From contig PEKW01000006.1 in the NCBI GenBank assembly GCA_002796995.1, forward strand, positions 124,001 to 188,000: DNA of 64,000 bases, written 5' to 3'. The notes beneath the pieces are model-generated. The model searched no databases and was not told the origin of the DNA. It saw nothing but the letters and a program-made list of their open reading frames with translations. Of this stretch, positions 27,905-37,340 are shown in pieces (position 1 is the stretch's first letter; every line of letters starts with the position of its first letter). The translations under genes and the position numbers were made by a program. Origin of the DNA: Rhizobium sp. Its GTDB lineage: Bacteria; Pseudomonadota; Alphaproteobacteria; Rhizobiales; Rhizobiaceae.

Positions 27905-28705
27905 TCAGCCCGGCCCGAGCTCATCCACATCCAGCCGGACGACCAATCCTTCGGTCTGGGCACTGAAGGCGGGATAGCGGTTCATGACTTCGGGATCGTG
28001 GCCCGGGACGATGCGCCCCGCGCTCCCCGCAAGCTCTTTCAGGCGGCCGTAACCGAAGACCGTGTCGGAAACGCTGTCGCAGGTCGGAAAGACCCGGCCG
28101 CTGCGCATGTGCTCGTAGAGGTGGCTGGCATCCGAGGCGAGGACGACCGGGCCCCGCTGCGTTTCGACGCGCACGCATTGCAGCCCGCGGGAATGCCCGC
28201 CGATGTGATGCACGGTGATGCCCGGAAAGAGTTCGCGGTCGCCGGCGCAGAACGACACCTTGCCGGCGTAGACGCGCCTGACCATGTCGGTGACGTCGTC
28301 CACCTCGTAGGGGTGGTTGAGGAAATGGTGGCACATGCAGGGGCCGGTGGCGAACTGCATCTCGCTCTCCTGCATGTAGAAGCAGGCGTTCGGAAACAGG
28401 TCGTTATTGCCGGCATGATCGTAGTGCATGTGGGTGGTGATCACGTGCTCGACGTCGGATCCGTCTATGCCAACGGAGGCCAGCGCCACGTTGACCGGCG
28501 TGATCAGTTCGCGCGACCGCCGCGCCCCAGAAGTGGGATTGAAGCCCGAGTCGACGACCACCGTCCGCTGCTCGTTGCGGATGACCCAGACATAATAATC
28601 GATCGGCATCGAATGATCGTGCGGATCCCCACCTATGAAGTTGTGCGAGGCCGGCCGGTCGTTGCGGGCATACTTCAATGCGAGGACTTCGTATCTATCG
28701 CTCAT
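27905..28705 (-). CDS. Metallo-beta-lactamase-fold hydrolase, N-acyl homoserine lactonase family
   Basis: 266 residues from the ATG at 28705. The dinuclear zinc motif HMHYDH is at 92-97 (THMHYDHAGN), with the later ligands in GGHSRG, ASDASH and PGHDP. This is the AiiA/AttM-like lactonase pattern. The enzyme opens lactone rings in the cytoplasm; true quorum-signal lactonase activity cannot be assumed. It lies after the LivK-like gene and a hairpin, and is probably the last gene of the SDR-to-lactonase unit. Confidence 0.85.
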   Translation of the reverse strand: MSDRYEVLALKYARNDRPASHNFIGGDPHDHSMPIDYYVWVIRNEQRTVVVDSGFNPTSGARRSRELITPVNVALASVGIDGSDVEHVITTHMHYDHAGNNDLFPNACFYMQESEMQFATGPCMCHHFLNHPYEVDDVTDMVRRVYAGKVSFCAGDRELFPGITVHHIGGHSRGLQCVRVETQRGPVVLASDASHLYEHMRSGRVFPTCDSVSDTVFGYGRLKELAGSAGRIVPGHDPEVMNRYPAFSAQTEGLVVRLDVDELGPG

Positions 28706-28766
28706 GCTGCTTTGCCTTCGATGTCGCCGACCGCCGCCATGGGCCGGCAATTCAGATGATGCAGGA

Positions 28767-28794
28767 GACCCGGCAACCCCCAGGGTGCCGGGTC
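28767..28794 (-). repeat. Intercistronic hairpin after the LivK-like gene
   Basis: GACCCGGCA and TGCCGGGTC pair around a C/G-rich loop, eight bases after the binding-protein stop. There is no T-run on the minus strand, so it is more likely a message-stabilising or partial attenuating hairpin than a full terminator. Confidence 0.55.
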
Positions 28795-28801
28795 AGGCCT
28801 G

Positions 28802-30022
28802 TTACTTGCCGGGCCAGACGGGCTTTGCCAGGGCCAGATCCTCTGGGAAGACCGTGACGGGAACGCCGTTCTGCCACTGGATGACGGTCAGGCTCGCACC
28901 CTCGCGGCGTCCCTTGTCGTCGAAGCTCAGCGTGCCGCCAGGATAATACTTCGCCGGGCCGGCATCGAGGCTGCGCAGGGCGTCGCCGAGAGCGGCGCGG
29001 TCACGGCTGCAGCTCTTCTCGAGTGCCGCCTTGAACAGCCAGATGTCGCCATAGGTCGAGATCGCGTTCTGCGTCATCCACGGCTCGCCATAGACGTCCT
29101 TCAGCCGCTTGATGAGATCTTCCTGCCCCTTGGCGCCCCAGTTGGCGACGGCAGACATCACGCCTTCCAGCATGTCGGCCTGCATCGTGTTGAGGACTTC
29201 AGGCTCGGCGATGGCGATGCCAAACGAGATGACCGGCACGTCGAGGCGGAATTCCTTCTTCTTCTCAAGGATCAGCTTGCTGTCGGAAATCACCGTCGGC
29301 AGGAAGAACAGCAGGTCGGGGCGCTTCTGGCGTACCTGCTGCACGAGCGAGGTGGCGTCGGCCAGCGGCGGCGTGAAGACCTGCTCGAGCACGACTTCCA
29401 GCCCGACATCGGCGAGCAGCCCGGCCTTCATCCGCTCGACCGAGGACAAAGAGGCGGCCGTGTTGTCGGTGATGATGGCGACCGTCTTCGGCCGCTTGCC
29501 CGACTGCTGTTCGGCGAGGTCGAGGATGATCGGCAAAGCGAGCTGCGCTTGAACGCCGGCGGTCGCCGACGTCTGGAAGATGTTCTTGAATCCGCGGCCG
29601 GTGATCTGGTCGGAATAGGAAAGTGTCAGCAGCGGCAGGTTCGCGCGTTCCGTCACCTCGCTGACGGCGAGCGTGAAGGAACTGAGATAAGCGCCTGTTC
29701 CGCCGACAAGTTCGGGGTATTCGGCGACCATGCGCTGGGCGGCATTCGTCGCCTTTTCGACGGTGTCGCCGGAATCGATGGTCACCAGCTCGAGCGGCGC
29801 GCCGCCCAGGCAAGAAATCCCGCCCGCGTCGTTGACGTCCTTGATGGCCAGCTCGGCGCCCATCTTCATCACCGTGCCGGGGCGGGCATAAATGCCCGAT
29901 GTCGGCGCGATCAGTCCGATCTGGATCGGCTTTTCGGCCGACTGGGCCCGGGCTGCCGGTGCCGCGAACGCGACCGCCGTGGCCAAGGCCACCGCAAGAT
30001 GTTTGGTCATATGGTTCTGCAT
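28802..30022 (-). CDS. ABC transporter substrate-binding protein, branched-chain amino-acid type (LivK-like)
   Basis: 406 residues from the ATG at 30022, which has GGAGGAG nine bases before it. A Sec signal peptide covers about residues 1-25 (LAVALATAVAFAAPAARAQ). The mature part is a Peripla_BP_6 fold, starting KPIQIGLIAPTSGIYARPG, with GAYLSSFTLAVSEVTERA and VISFGIAIAEPE. Proteins of this fold bind amino acids but also aromatic acids and amides in catabolic operons. It is the last transport gene in the LivH-LivMG-LivF-LivK run. Confidence 0.92.
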   Translation of the reverse strand: MQNHMTKHLAVALATAVAFAAPAARAQSAEKPIQIGLIAPTSGIYARPGTVMKMGAELAIKDVNDAGGISCLGGAPLELVTIDSGDTVEKATNAAQRMVAEYPELVGGTGAYLSSFTLAVSEVTERANLPLLTLSYSDQITGRGFKNIFQTSATAGVQAQLALPIILDLAEQQSGKRPKTVAIITDNTAASLSSVERMKAGLLADVGLEVVLEQVFTPPLADATSLVQQVRQKRPDLLFFLPTVISDSKLILEKKKEFRLDVPVISFGIAIAEPEVLNTMQADMLEGVMSAVANWGAKGQEDLIKRLKDVYGEPWMTQNAISTYGDIWLFKAALEKSCSRDRAALGDALRSLDAGPAKYYPGGTLSFDDKGRREGASLTVIQWQNGVPVTVFPEDLALAKPVWPGK

Positions 30023-30044
30023 GGTTTTCTCCTCCACTCCCTGT

Positions 30045-30755
30045 CTAGATTCCAAGATAGGCCTGCCGAACGCGGTCATCCGCCTTCAGCGTTTCGCCGT
30101 CTCCCTCCATGACGATGCTGCCGGTCTCAAGGACATAGCCGCGATCGGCAAATTGCAGTGCTTCCGCCACCCGCTGCTCGACCAGCAAGATCGCCAGGCC
30201 GAGTTCGCGGCGGATTTCGATCAGCTTCTCGAAGACGAAGTCGGCGATCGACGGCGCGAGCCCCATAGACGGCTCGTCGAGCATGATGAGCTTCGGCGAG
30301 GATGCGAGGCCCCGGCCGATGGCCAGCATCTGCTGCTGGCCGCCGGACAGCGTCCCGGCATATTGCGCGGACCGTTCGGCGAGCACCGGAAACCAGGTAT
30401 AGATGCGCTCCAGATTGGCCGCCCAGTCCCGCTTCCCGGCTTCGGTCGCCGCACCCAGCTCAAGGTTCTCGAGCACCGTCATCGACGGAAAGACCTGCCG
30501 ACCCTCGGGAACATGGGCGATCCCCAGATGGGGACGGCGCGACGCCTCGAGGTTCGAAATATCCTGCCCGTCGAAGCTCACCCGCCCGCTCTTCAGCGGA
30601 ATGATCCCGGAGATCGCCTTGAACAGCGTCGTCTTGCCGGCGCCGTTCGGGCCGACGACGGAGATGAACTGGCCGGCCCCGACGCTCAGGGACACGTCGT
30701 GCAGCACCGGAACGCTCGGCGAATAGCCGGCTGTCAGACCTTCAATCTTGAGCAT
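30045..30755 (-). CDS. livF: ABC transporter ATPase LivF-like
   Basis: 236 residues with Walker A GPNGAGKTT, the LivF-typical AHVPEGRQVFPSMTV, signature TLSGGQQQMLAIGRGLA and Walker B LIMLDEPSMGL. It would pair with the LivG domain of the neighbouring fusion protein. The start lies 14 bases inside the end of the fusion gene. Symbol given by family resemblance only; the transported compound is not known to be a branched-chain amino acid. Confidence 0.93.
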   Translation of the reverse strand: MLKIEGLTAGYSPSVPVLHDVSLSVGAGQFISVVGPNGAGKTTLFKAISGIIPLKSGRVSFDGQDISNLEASRRPHLGIAHVPEGRQVFPSMTVLENLELGAATEAGKRDWAANLERIYTWFPVLAERSAQYAGTLSGGQQQMLAIGRGLASSPKLIMLDEPSMGLAPSIADFVFEKLIEIRRELGLAILLVEQRVAEALQFADRGYVLETGSIVMEGDGETLKADDRVRQAYLGI

Positions 30756-32520
30756 TTGCCACCCAATTCTTTCCGAGATAGGCCTCGATCACGCGCGGAT
30801 CCCGCGTCACCTCGGCCGGCAGGCCCTCGGTCACGACCTGGCCGTGGTCGAGCACCAGGAAACGGTCCACCAGGTGCACCATGGCGTGCATGGTGTGTTC
30901 GATAATCACGACGGTGATGCCGGATGCCGACAGGCGCTTGATGACGTCGACGACCTCGACGGCCTCCTCGCGGCCGAGCCCCGCCAGCGTCTCGTCGAGC
31001 AGCAGGATGTGCGGCTGGCCGGCGAGCGCGCGCGCCAGTTCCATCAGCCGGAGATCCTTGGTGCTCAGTTCGCCGGCGAGACGGTTGGCGATCGCGGCAA
31101 GGCCGACCTGCGCAAGGGCGTCGTCGGCGATGCGGGCCGCCTCCTCTTCGCTGGCGGCTCGCACATAGCTGCCAACCCTGACATTGTCGCGGACGCTCAT
31201 GCGGGTGAACGGGCGCATGATCTGGAAAGTGCGGCCGACGCCGGCCCGGCAGAGTTCGTGCGGCCTGCGGCGCGCCATGTCGCGGCCGCCGACGATCACC
31301 TGACCCTCGGACGGAAACTGGAAACCGTTCAGGATGTTGAACAGCGTCGTCTTGCCTGCCCCGTTGGGACCGATGATGCCGAGGATCATGCCGCGATTGA
31401 CCGTGAAGCTGACGTCCTGGACCGCCTTGAGCCCGCCGAAGTTCTTCGAGACGTTGCGCACGTCGAGCACCACGTCCGACGAGATCTCGCGCGCCGCGGG
31501 CTGAACCGGCGGGGCTTCTGTGACGGCCGGGGGAACCGCCAACTCCGCCTCGCCCTTCTGCGGGCCGCGGGAAGAACGCACCCAGTCGCGCGCCTTCCAG
31601 AACATGCCCTCCGGAGCGAGAATGGTGAGGACGACGATCGCCAGACCATAGACGACGCCCTGGATGCCCGGCAGCAGATGGCCGAGTTCGGCATGAAGAA
31701 TCTCCGCGATCGGGATCAGGAAGCCGGCGCCGATCAACGGTCCCCAGACCGTGCCTATGCCGCCGAACATGGTGACCGTCAGCGCCTGCGCCGAGACCAG
31801 CATGCCGAACACCGACTGCGGCGTGATGACGAGGATGACGACAGCGTAGAGCGATCCGGCCATGGCGGCGATGGCACCGCTGAGCGCGATTGCCTTGAGC
31901 TTCCAGCGCAGCGCATCGATACCTGCGGCTTCGGCGGCTGCCTCGTTCTGCTTGATGGCAATCAGCGCCATGCCGAACCGCGAATTCTCGATCGCTTTCG
32001 ACAGCACCACCACCGCAATGAGGAAGATCATCGCGATCAGCGTGTAGACGCGCCCGTCGGAGAACTGCATGTAGGCGGCGGGATTGTCGTGCACGCGGGG
32101 CACGCTGACCTCAGGAAAGCCGAGCCAGAGGAAGACATACATCAGCGCCAGCGGGTAGGCGAGCATGCTGAGCGCGAAGTAGTGTCCCCGCAGACGGAAG
32201 GTCGGCAGGCCGATGATCAGCGCCACGGCCGCTCCGATGAGGCCCGAGACGAAGAACATGATCCAGGGCGACAGCGACAGATAGATCTGCGCTAGTACGG
32301 TTGCGAAGGCGCCGATGCCGAAGAAGCTCGCATGGCCGAAGGAAATGAGGCCGGTATAGCCGCTGAGAATGTTCCAGCTGAGGCCGAAGACCGCCCAGAT
32401 CAGCACCAGCGTCAGGATGAGCTGGTAATAGGAATTGGTCACGAAGACGGCCAGCACGAGATAGGCCAGCGCCAGGGCGAGGAACACCCCGAGGGATTTC
32501 GTCATGATGCGCTTGATCAT
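30742..32520 (-). CDS. livM: ABC transporter permease-ATPase fusion (LivM-LivG)
   Basis: 592 residues. Residues 1-310 form a LivM-type permease (WNILSGYTGLISFGHASFFGIGAF, seen as GYTGLISFGHASFFG, and FGGIGTVWGPLIGA). A Pro/Ala-rich linker of about 35 residues follows (PPAVTEAPPVQPAA). Residues about 350-592 are a LivG-type ATPase with GPNGAGKTT, ELSTKDLRLMELARALA and LLLDETLAGL. Note the signature helix reads LSTKDLR rather than LSGGQ, as in other LivG proteins that have LSYGxQR-like variants, and Walker B has ETLAG. The start codon overlaps the LivH stop (TGATG). Confidence 0.92.
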   Translation of the reverse strand: MIKRIMTKSLGVFLALALAYLVLAVFVTNSYYQLILTLVLIWAVFGLSWNILSGYTGLISFGHASFFGIGAFATVLAQIYLSLSPWIMFFVSGLIGAAVALIIGLPTFRLRGHYFALSMLAYPLALMYVFLWLGFPEVSVPRVHDNPAAYMQFSDGRVYTLIAMIFLIAVVVLSKAIENSRFGMALIAIKQNEAAAEAAGIDALRWKLKAIALSGAIAAMAGSLYAVVILVITPQSVFGMLVSAQALTVTMFGGIGTVWGPLIGAGFLIPIAEILHAELGHLLPGIQGVVYGLAIVVLTILAPEGMFWKARDWVRSSRGPQKGEAELAVPPAVTEAPPVQPAAREISSDVVLDVRNVSKNFGGLKAVQDVSFTVNRGMILGIIGPNGAGKTTLFNILNGFQFPSEGQVIVGGRDMARRRPHELCRAGVGRTFQIMRPFTRMSVRDNVRVGSYVRAASEEEAARIADDALAQVGLAAIANRLAGELSTKDLRLMELARALAGQPHILLLDETLAGLGREEAVEVVDVIKRLSASGITVVIIEHTMHAMVHLVDRFLVLDHGQVVTEGLPAEVTRDPRVIEAYLGKNWVANAQD

Positions 32521-33485
32521 CAGGTCCGCTCCACGTTCCGGCCGAACAGCCCCTGCGGCCGTAGCATCACCACGAGCAGGAAGCAGACGAAGATGGTCGC
32601 GTTCTGCAGCTGGGTCGGCAGGACCAGCGTCGAGAACTGCTGGACGAGGCCGATGATCATCCCGCCCCAGAAGGCGCCGATGACGCTGCCGATGCCGCCC
32701 AGCACGACGCCGGCATACATGATGATCACGTATTCGAGGCCGACGAACGGGCTGAAGGGATAGTTCATCGCCAGGAGCCCGCCGGCCATGGCCGTGACCG
32801 CCGTGCCGATCGCAAAGGCGACGCGGTGCGAGCGGTCGACGTCAATGCCCATATAGGTCGCGGCTTCCGCATTGTCGGCGGCCGCGCGGAGCGACTTGCC
32901 GAGGAAGGTCCGCTGGATCAGAAGCCAGAGACCGGCGATCACCACCGCCGAAAACAGCGCGGCAAAGACGCGGGACTTGTTGAAGAACAGCAGCGCGGGC
33001 AGGCTTTCGCCGAACGGCTCCAGCACCCATGCCTCGCTCGACAGCGGCGTGCGGATGGAGACGAGATCGGCACCGACGAGGATCATCGCGCCGTTCTGAA
33101 GGATCAGGGCGACGCCGAGCGTCAGGATGAGCTGGGCATAGTGACCGTCCCCTTCCATTCCGGTGGACCGCCTGCCGGTCACCCGACGGATGAGGAAGCG
33201 GTGGATCAGCCAGCCGAACAGGAACATGGCGGGCGCGGCGGCAACGACCGACAGATACGGGCCGAGCACGCTGCCGAACACGGTCTGGAAGCCAAGCGCA
33301 CTGAAGACGAAATAGGTGGCATACATGCCGACCATCATGAAATCGCCCTGGGCGAAATTGATGACGCGCATGATCCCGAAGATCATGGCAAGGCCGACGC
33401 ACATCATGCCGTAGATGGCCCCGACAAGAATGCCGGTCACCAGAAGCTGCAACACGTTCTCTACGAAGATCTGAAAATCGCTCAC
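32520..33485 (-). CDS. livH: ABC transporter permease LivH-like
   Basis: 321 residues from the GTG at 33485, which overlaps the MmgE/PrpD stop (GTGA); longer in-frame starts lie inside that gene. About eight membrane segments with LivH motifs GAIYGMMCVGLAMIFGIMRVINFAQGDF (key residues NFAQGDF, about residue 40-48) and VLGGIGSVIGAFWGG near residue 260. Forms the membrane pore with the LivM part of the next gene. Confidence 0.92.
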   Translation of the reverse strand: MSDFQIFVENVLQLLVTGILVGAIYGMMCVGLAMIFGIMRVINFAQGDFMMVGMYATYFVFSALGFQTVFGSVLGPYLSVVAAAPAMFLFGWLIHRFLIRRVTGRRSTGMEGDGHYAQLILTLGVALILQNGAMILVGADLVSIRTPLSSEAWVLEPFGESLPALLFFNKSRVFAALFSAVVIAGLWLLIQRTFLGKSLRAAADNAEAATYMGIDVDRSHRVAFAIGTAVTAMAGGLLAMNYPFSPFVGLEYVIIMYAGVVLGGIGSVIGAFWGGMIIGLVQQFSTLVLPTQLQNATIFVCFLLVVMLRPQGLFGRNVERT

Positions 33486-34852
33486 GCCGCCCGCTCCCCT
33501 GCCAGTGTGCCGGTCAATGCAGCCAGCGCTGCAAGCCCTGCGGCATCGACCTTTCCGTCGCCCATGCCACGCAGGGCCTCGGCGATGTTCGCCCGTTGAG
33601 ACTGCCCGAGCCGCTTGCCCGCTGCATCGAGCAGCCGTTCGAGAACCAGGGCGGGCGAGGCCGAGCGGACATCGTCTTGCGCCTCCTCGATCACCTGGCC
33701 CTGAACGGTTTCGATGCGAAGCCTGGCGCCCTGCTTGGCCGGGAAGGCCTCGTTCAGTCCGGCGTCGACGGTGATCCTCGTGCGACCGATGAGTTCGGCG
33801 ATGCGGGCATCCGACAGAAGGGCATAGTTCGACTCGGCGATCTCGCCGCGCGCCAGCGTCGCGGCCATGCCGAAGAAGATGCTCATCTTGGCCTGGAGCG
33901 GCGTCTCGAATGGCCCGCGGTAATTGCATCCGGGATAGTTGAGCGCGGCGTCATAGGTGGAGAGATGAATGCTCTGGATGTCGTCCCCCGCGGCCATGCG
34001 GCGCGAAGCGGCCAGAGCGACCTGGCAGGGCGACTGGGCGAAATTGCAGGCGGGCGCCTCCTTGTTGAAGACGGCCATGATCTCGAGATCGCCATTGGGA
34101 TAGAGCTCCGGGCGATACGGGAGCGAGGTCCGGCCGAAGGCGGCGAAGAGGCCGGCCACGCCTTCCAGCGCGGTCGAAGAGCCCCTCGCCCCGGATTGCG
34201 CCAGCCGCAGCGCCGTCAGGGAATTGCGGGCCGCGAAACCGGGATGGAAATACATGTCGTCGGCGCCGCTGTGCGGCCATTCGTTGAGACCGCCCGCCGT
34301 GTTCACGGCCAGCGCCAGCGCATTGACCGTCTGCGCCTCGTCGAGACCGAGCAGCATGGCGCCGGCGAGCGTGCCGGAAAGCGGGCCGACGAGACCGGTC
34401 GGGCGGAAGAGCCGCGCCATCTCCGGCGTCATCAGGGCGCGCCCGATCCGGCCGCCGATCTCGTAGCCGGCAATGGCGGCATGCAGCACATTGGCTTTCA
34501 GCGCCGGGTCTTCACCGGCAATCGACAGAAGAACCGGCCAGATGACGACGCCCATATGGGAAATGCTGCCGGCATGCATGTCCTCGCGCACGAGGCCGTG
34601 GCCGCGCACCGCATTGGCAAAGGCTGCGTCTTCGGCATTGAAGCGGCCGGCCTCGCCGACGACGACGCACGCGCCCGGCCTGCCGGACGCCAGCGCAAAC
34701 GACTGGCGGCTCCAGGGCAGATCCGCCGCCTCGATGGCGCAGGACAGGAAATCCGCAAGGCAGGTCACCGCCTTGTCCACCGCCTCGCGGGGGAAATCGG
34801 TCTTGCCCCTTGCCTGGCGAACCAGCGCCGTCAGTAAAGTGGTATCGGCCAT
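33482..34852 (-). CDS. MmgE/PrpD family protein
   Basis: 456 residues from the ATG at 34852 (MADTTLLTALVRQ), with GAGCGAGGACA just upstream. The all-helical N-terminal part and alpha/beta lid of the family are recognisable (HGLVREDMHAGSISHMGVV, AAIAGYEIGGRIGRAL, GLNEWPHSGADDMYFHPGFAARN seen in part as GADDMYFHPGFAA). Family members dehydrate or decarboxylate tricarboxylates or epimerise related acids (2-methylcitrate dehydratase, cis-aconitate decarboxylase). There are no methylcitrate-cycle genes nearby, so a different acid is likely. Translationally coupled to LivH. Confidence 0.88.
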   Translation of the reverse strand: MADTTLLTALVRQARGKTDFPREAVDKAVTCLADFLSCAIEAADLPWSRQSFALASGRPGACVVVGEAGRFNAEDAAFANAVRGHGLVREDMHAGSISHMGVVIWPVLLSIAGEDPALKANVLHAAIAGYEIGGRIGRALMTPEMARLFRPTGLVGPLSGTLAGAMLLGLDEAQTVNALALAVNTAGGLNEWPHSGADDMYFHPGFAARNSLTALRLAQSGARGSSTALEGVAGLFAAFGRTSLPYRPELYPNGDLEIMAVFNKEAPACNFAQSPCQVALAASRRMAAGDDIQSIHLSTYDAALNYPGCNYRGPFETPLQAKMSIFFGMAATLARGEIAESNYALLSDARIAELIGRTRITVDAGLNEAFPAKQGARLRIETVQGQVIEEAQDDVRSASPALVLERLLDAAGKRLGQSQRANIAEALRGMGDGKVDAAGLAALAALTGTLAGERAA

Positions 34853-34956
34853 TGTCCTCGCTCCCATCTGTCCGGCGTTCTCTCGGAAATCCGATCCTCG
34901 CCAACCACCAGACCGCCCCGTCGCGACGCTCGCAGCGTCAGGGGCGATCAAACCCT

Positions 34957-35697
34957 TTACGCACCCCGGATCGACATGCCGCAGTCGACCTTGAGGGAAA
35001 CACCCGTGATGCAGCGTGCATCCGCAGACACGAGGAAGGCGACGGCGCGCGCCACGTCCTCGGGCTCGGCCAGGCGGCCGAGCAGCGACTTCGACTCCCG
35101 CTCCGCCCAGCCGCGATCGGTGATCACCGCCTCCGCCCCGGGCGTGCGCACCGAACCCGGCGCGACGGCGTTGACGCGAATGCCCTTGGCCCCGAGTTCC
35201 GCCGCCTGTTGGCGGGTCAACGCGTCGAGCGCGCCCTTGATAGAGGTGTAGACCGAGGCGGTGGAGATCGCGATCGAGACAGCCATCGAGGACAGGTTGA
35301 CGATGCTGGCATTGCCACTCCGTTCGAGATGGGGAGTGGCGGCCTGCGTCGCCCAGAACGTGCCCTTGAGGCCGACGTCGAGCATGCGGTCGATCTTGTC
35401 CTCGGGGAAGACGGCCAGTTCGGCATAGTGAAAGGCGACGGCATTGTTGACGAGAATGTCGAGCCCGCCATCGGCGGCAAAATCATTGACCGCCCGTGCG
35501 ACGGCCAGACGATCGCTGACGTCGCATTCGAGGGGAACGAGCCGTCCCTCCTCCGCCTCGCCGGCCATGCTGCGCAGGCCCTTGCCGTCGATATCGAGGG
35601 CGCCGACCTGGACACCGCGGCCGATCAGGTCGGAGACGATCGCGCGTCCTATGCCATTGGCACCGCCGGTCACGATCGCGCGCAATCCCGTCAACAT
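34957..35697 (-). CDS. Short-chain dehydrogenase/reductase
   Basis: 246 residues, classical SDR. TGGANGIGR (about 10-18) binds NAD(P), NNAVAF replaces the usual NNAG, and the catalytic YxxxK is in SVYTSIKGALDAL (about 150). The C-terminus has ADARCITGVSLKVDCGMS, as in 3-oxoacyl reductase-like members. An Asp-rich turn (ALDIDGKG) after the second strand suggests NAD over NADP. It is the first gene after regulatory copy C and has GGAGG before the start. Confidence 0.9.
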   Translation of the reverse strand: MLTGLRAIVTGGANGIGRAIVSDLIGRGVQVGALDIDGKGLRSMAGEAEEGRLVPLECDVSDRLAVARAVNDFAADGGLDILVNNAVAFHYAELAVFPEDKIDRMLDVGLKGTFWATQAATPHLERSGNASIVNLSSMAVSIAISTASVYTSIKGALDALTRQQAAELGAKGIRVNAVAPGSVRTPGAEAVITDRGWAERESKSLLGRLAEPEDVARAVAFLVSADARCITGVSLKVDCGMSIRGA

Positions 35698-35765
35698 TCC
35701 TCCGACCTCCCTGAATTCTTGATGCGCCAGCTTTTCGGAGCGCTTAAGGTCTTCTACCACGTTAT

Positions 35766-35779
35766 GACAATAATACAAT
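35766..35779 (-). promoter_or_regulatory. Shared regulatory element, copy C (before the SDR gene)
   Basis: The minus strand reads ATTGTATTATTGTC, 68 bases upstream of the SDR start. The likeness to copy D extends further: both continue CAT, then GTG, then TAGA, with TAGA 16 bases after TTGTAT. The site lies in a 146-base gap downstream of the RbsA-like gene. Confidence 0.6.
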
Positions 35780-35843
35780 ATTAAAATGACTGTTAGCCGA
35801 CTGCGATTGAAACACCAGCGGCGGCCCGGGACGGGCGCGGCCT

Positions 35844-37340
35844 TCAGTGGACCGCCGCGTACATGATCTTCTCCTCGGTCGCCTCGTCCATTGCGAATTC
35901 CTCGACGATTCGTCCCTGGCGCGCGACCAGAATGCGGTCCGAAAGATTGAGCACTTCGGGCAGGTAGGAGGAGATCACCACCACGGCCAAGCCCTGGTCG
36001 GCGAGTTTGTTGATGATCTCGTGAATTTCGGCGATGGCGCCGACATCGACGCCGCGGGTCGGCTCGTCGAAGATGACGATGCGGGGATCCTGCACCAGCG
36101 CCTTGGCGATCACCACCTTTTGCTGGTTGCCGCCGGAAAGCTCGAGCACACGCGCGTTGGAATCGATCGAGCGGATCGACAACGCGGCACTCCACCGGTC
36201 GGCAAGCTCGCGCATCTTGCTGCGGCTGACCAGCCAGGACCCTCCCCTGTCGGCCGCCATGGCGCCGATATGGATGCTCTCGGCGATCGACATCGTCTCG
36301 AAAATACCCTCGGTCTTGCGATCCTCGGTGACATAGGCAATCCCTGCCCTGACCGCCGGCCGAGGAATCCGGTAGCGCACTGCCTGGCCCATCAGGCGGA
36401 CGATGCCGCCGTGGAAGAAATTGCGTTTGGCCACGCCGGAGACGACCTTGAAGGATTCCGTGCGCCCCGAGCCGATCAGGCCAAACACCCCCGTGATCTG
36501 GCCGGCATAGACGGAAAAGGACGTGTTGCGCACCAGCCGCCCCATCGACAGGTTCTGCACGCTCAGCACCTTGCGACCGTAGGCGCGCGCGGGACGGCCT
36601 GCGTGACGATCGTAGAGCTGGCTCGACAGCGTCCGGCCGACCATCGAGCGAATGATGATGTCACGGTCGAACTTCGCCGTGTCGTCGGTGACGACGTGCT
36701 GGCCGTCGCGCAAGACGGTGATCCTGTCGGAAATCGCCAGCGCCTCTTCCAGCGCGTGCGAGATGAAGACGATCGAGACGTTACGTTCCTTGAGGCGCTC
36801 GATCAGCTCGAAGAAATGATGCTTTTCTTCCGGCGTCAAAGTCGCGGTCGGTTCGTCGAAGATGATCAGCCGCGCGTTCTTGCGCACCGCGCGCGCGATC
36901 TCCACCATCTGCCGCTGCGCCGCCCCGAGCGTCGAGACGTTGGCGGTCGGATCGACCGGGAAGTTGAGCGACTGGAGGAATTGCTGGGCCGCGATGTAGA
37001 GGCCGCGCAGCCGGTTGAACACCTTCTCGTCACCGAGGAACAGGTTCTGCGCCACGGTCAGCGACGGCACGAGGCTCGTCTCCTGGAAGACCATGGCGAT
37101 GCCGTGCCGCAGCGCGTCGCCCGGCGACGACAGCGAGATCGGCTGTCCGTCGAGCAGGATCTCGCCGCGCGTCGGCGTCACGGCGCCGGCCATCATTTTC
37201 GTCAGCGTCGACTTGCCTGCGCCGTTTTCGCCGAGGATCGCATGCACCCGGCCCGCTTCCAGCACGATCGACACGTCGGCGATGGCCGGCACGCCGCGAT
37301 ATTCCTTGGTGATGTTCCTGAGTTCGAGCAATGGCGTCAT
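35844..37340 (-). CDS. Sugar-type ABC transporter ATPase (RbsA-like)
   Basis: 498 residues from the ATG at 37340, overlapping the upstream stop (ATGA). Two fused nucleotide-binding domains. The first has GENGAGKST and LIIFDEPTATL; its signature is TLGAAQRQMVEIARAV. The second has the degenerate Walker A GLIGSGRTE that is normal in RbsA/MglA proteins, then LSGGNQQKVVIAKAL and IVIFDEPTRGVDVGA. It would energise the permeases encoded at 38422-40602 and 41782-42759. Last gene of its unit. Confidence 0.93.
   Translation of the reverse strand: MTPLLELRNITKEYRGVPAIADVSIVLEAGRVHAILGENGAGKSTLTKMMAGAVTPTRGEILLDGQPISLSSPGDALRHGIAMVFQETSLVPSLTVAQNLFLGDEKVFNRLRGLYIAAQQFLQSLNFPVDPTANVSTLGAAQRQMVEIARAVRKNARLIIFDEPTATLTPEEKHHFFELIERLKERNVSIVFISHALEEALAISDRITVLRDGQHVVTDDTAKFDRDIIIRSMVGRTLSSQLYDRHAGRPARAYGRKVLSVQNLSMGRLVRNTSFSVYAGQITGVFGLIGSGRTESFKVVSGVAKRNFFHGGIVRLMGQAVRYRIPRPAVRAGIAYVTEDRKTEGIFETMSIAESIHIGAMAADRGGSWLVSRSKMRELADRWSAALSIRSIDSNARVLELSGGNQQKVVIAKALVQDPRIVIFDEPTRGVDVGAIAEIHEIINKLADQGLAVVVISSYLPEVLNLSDRILVARQGRIVEEFAMDEATEEKIMYAAVH

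Noticed and set aside
27905..28705. Calling the metallo-beta-lactamase-fold protein a quorum-quenching lactonase
   Set aside because: The motif only shows the fold and metal site; the catabolic context points to a metabolic lactone instead.
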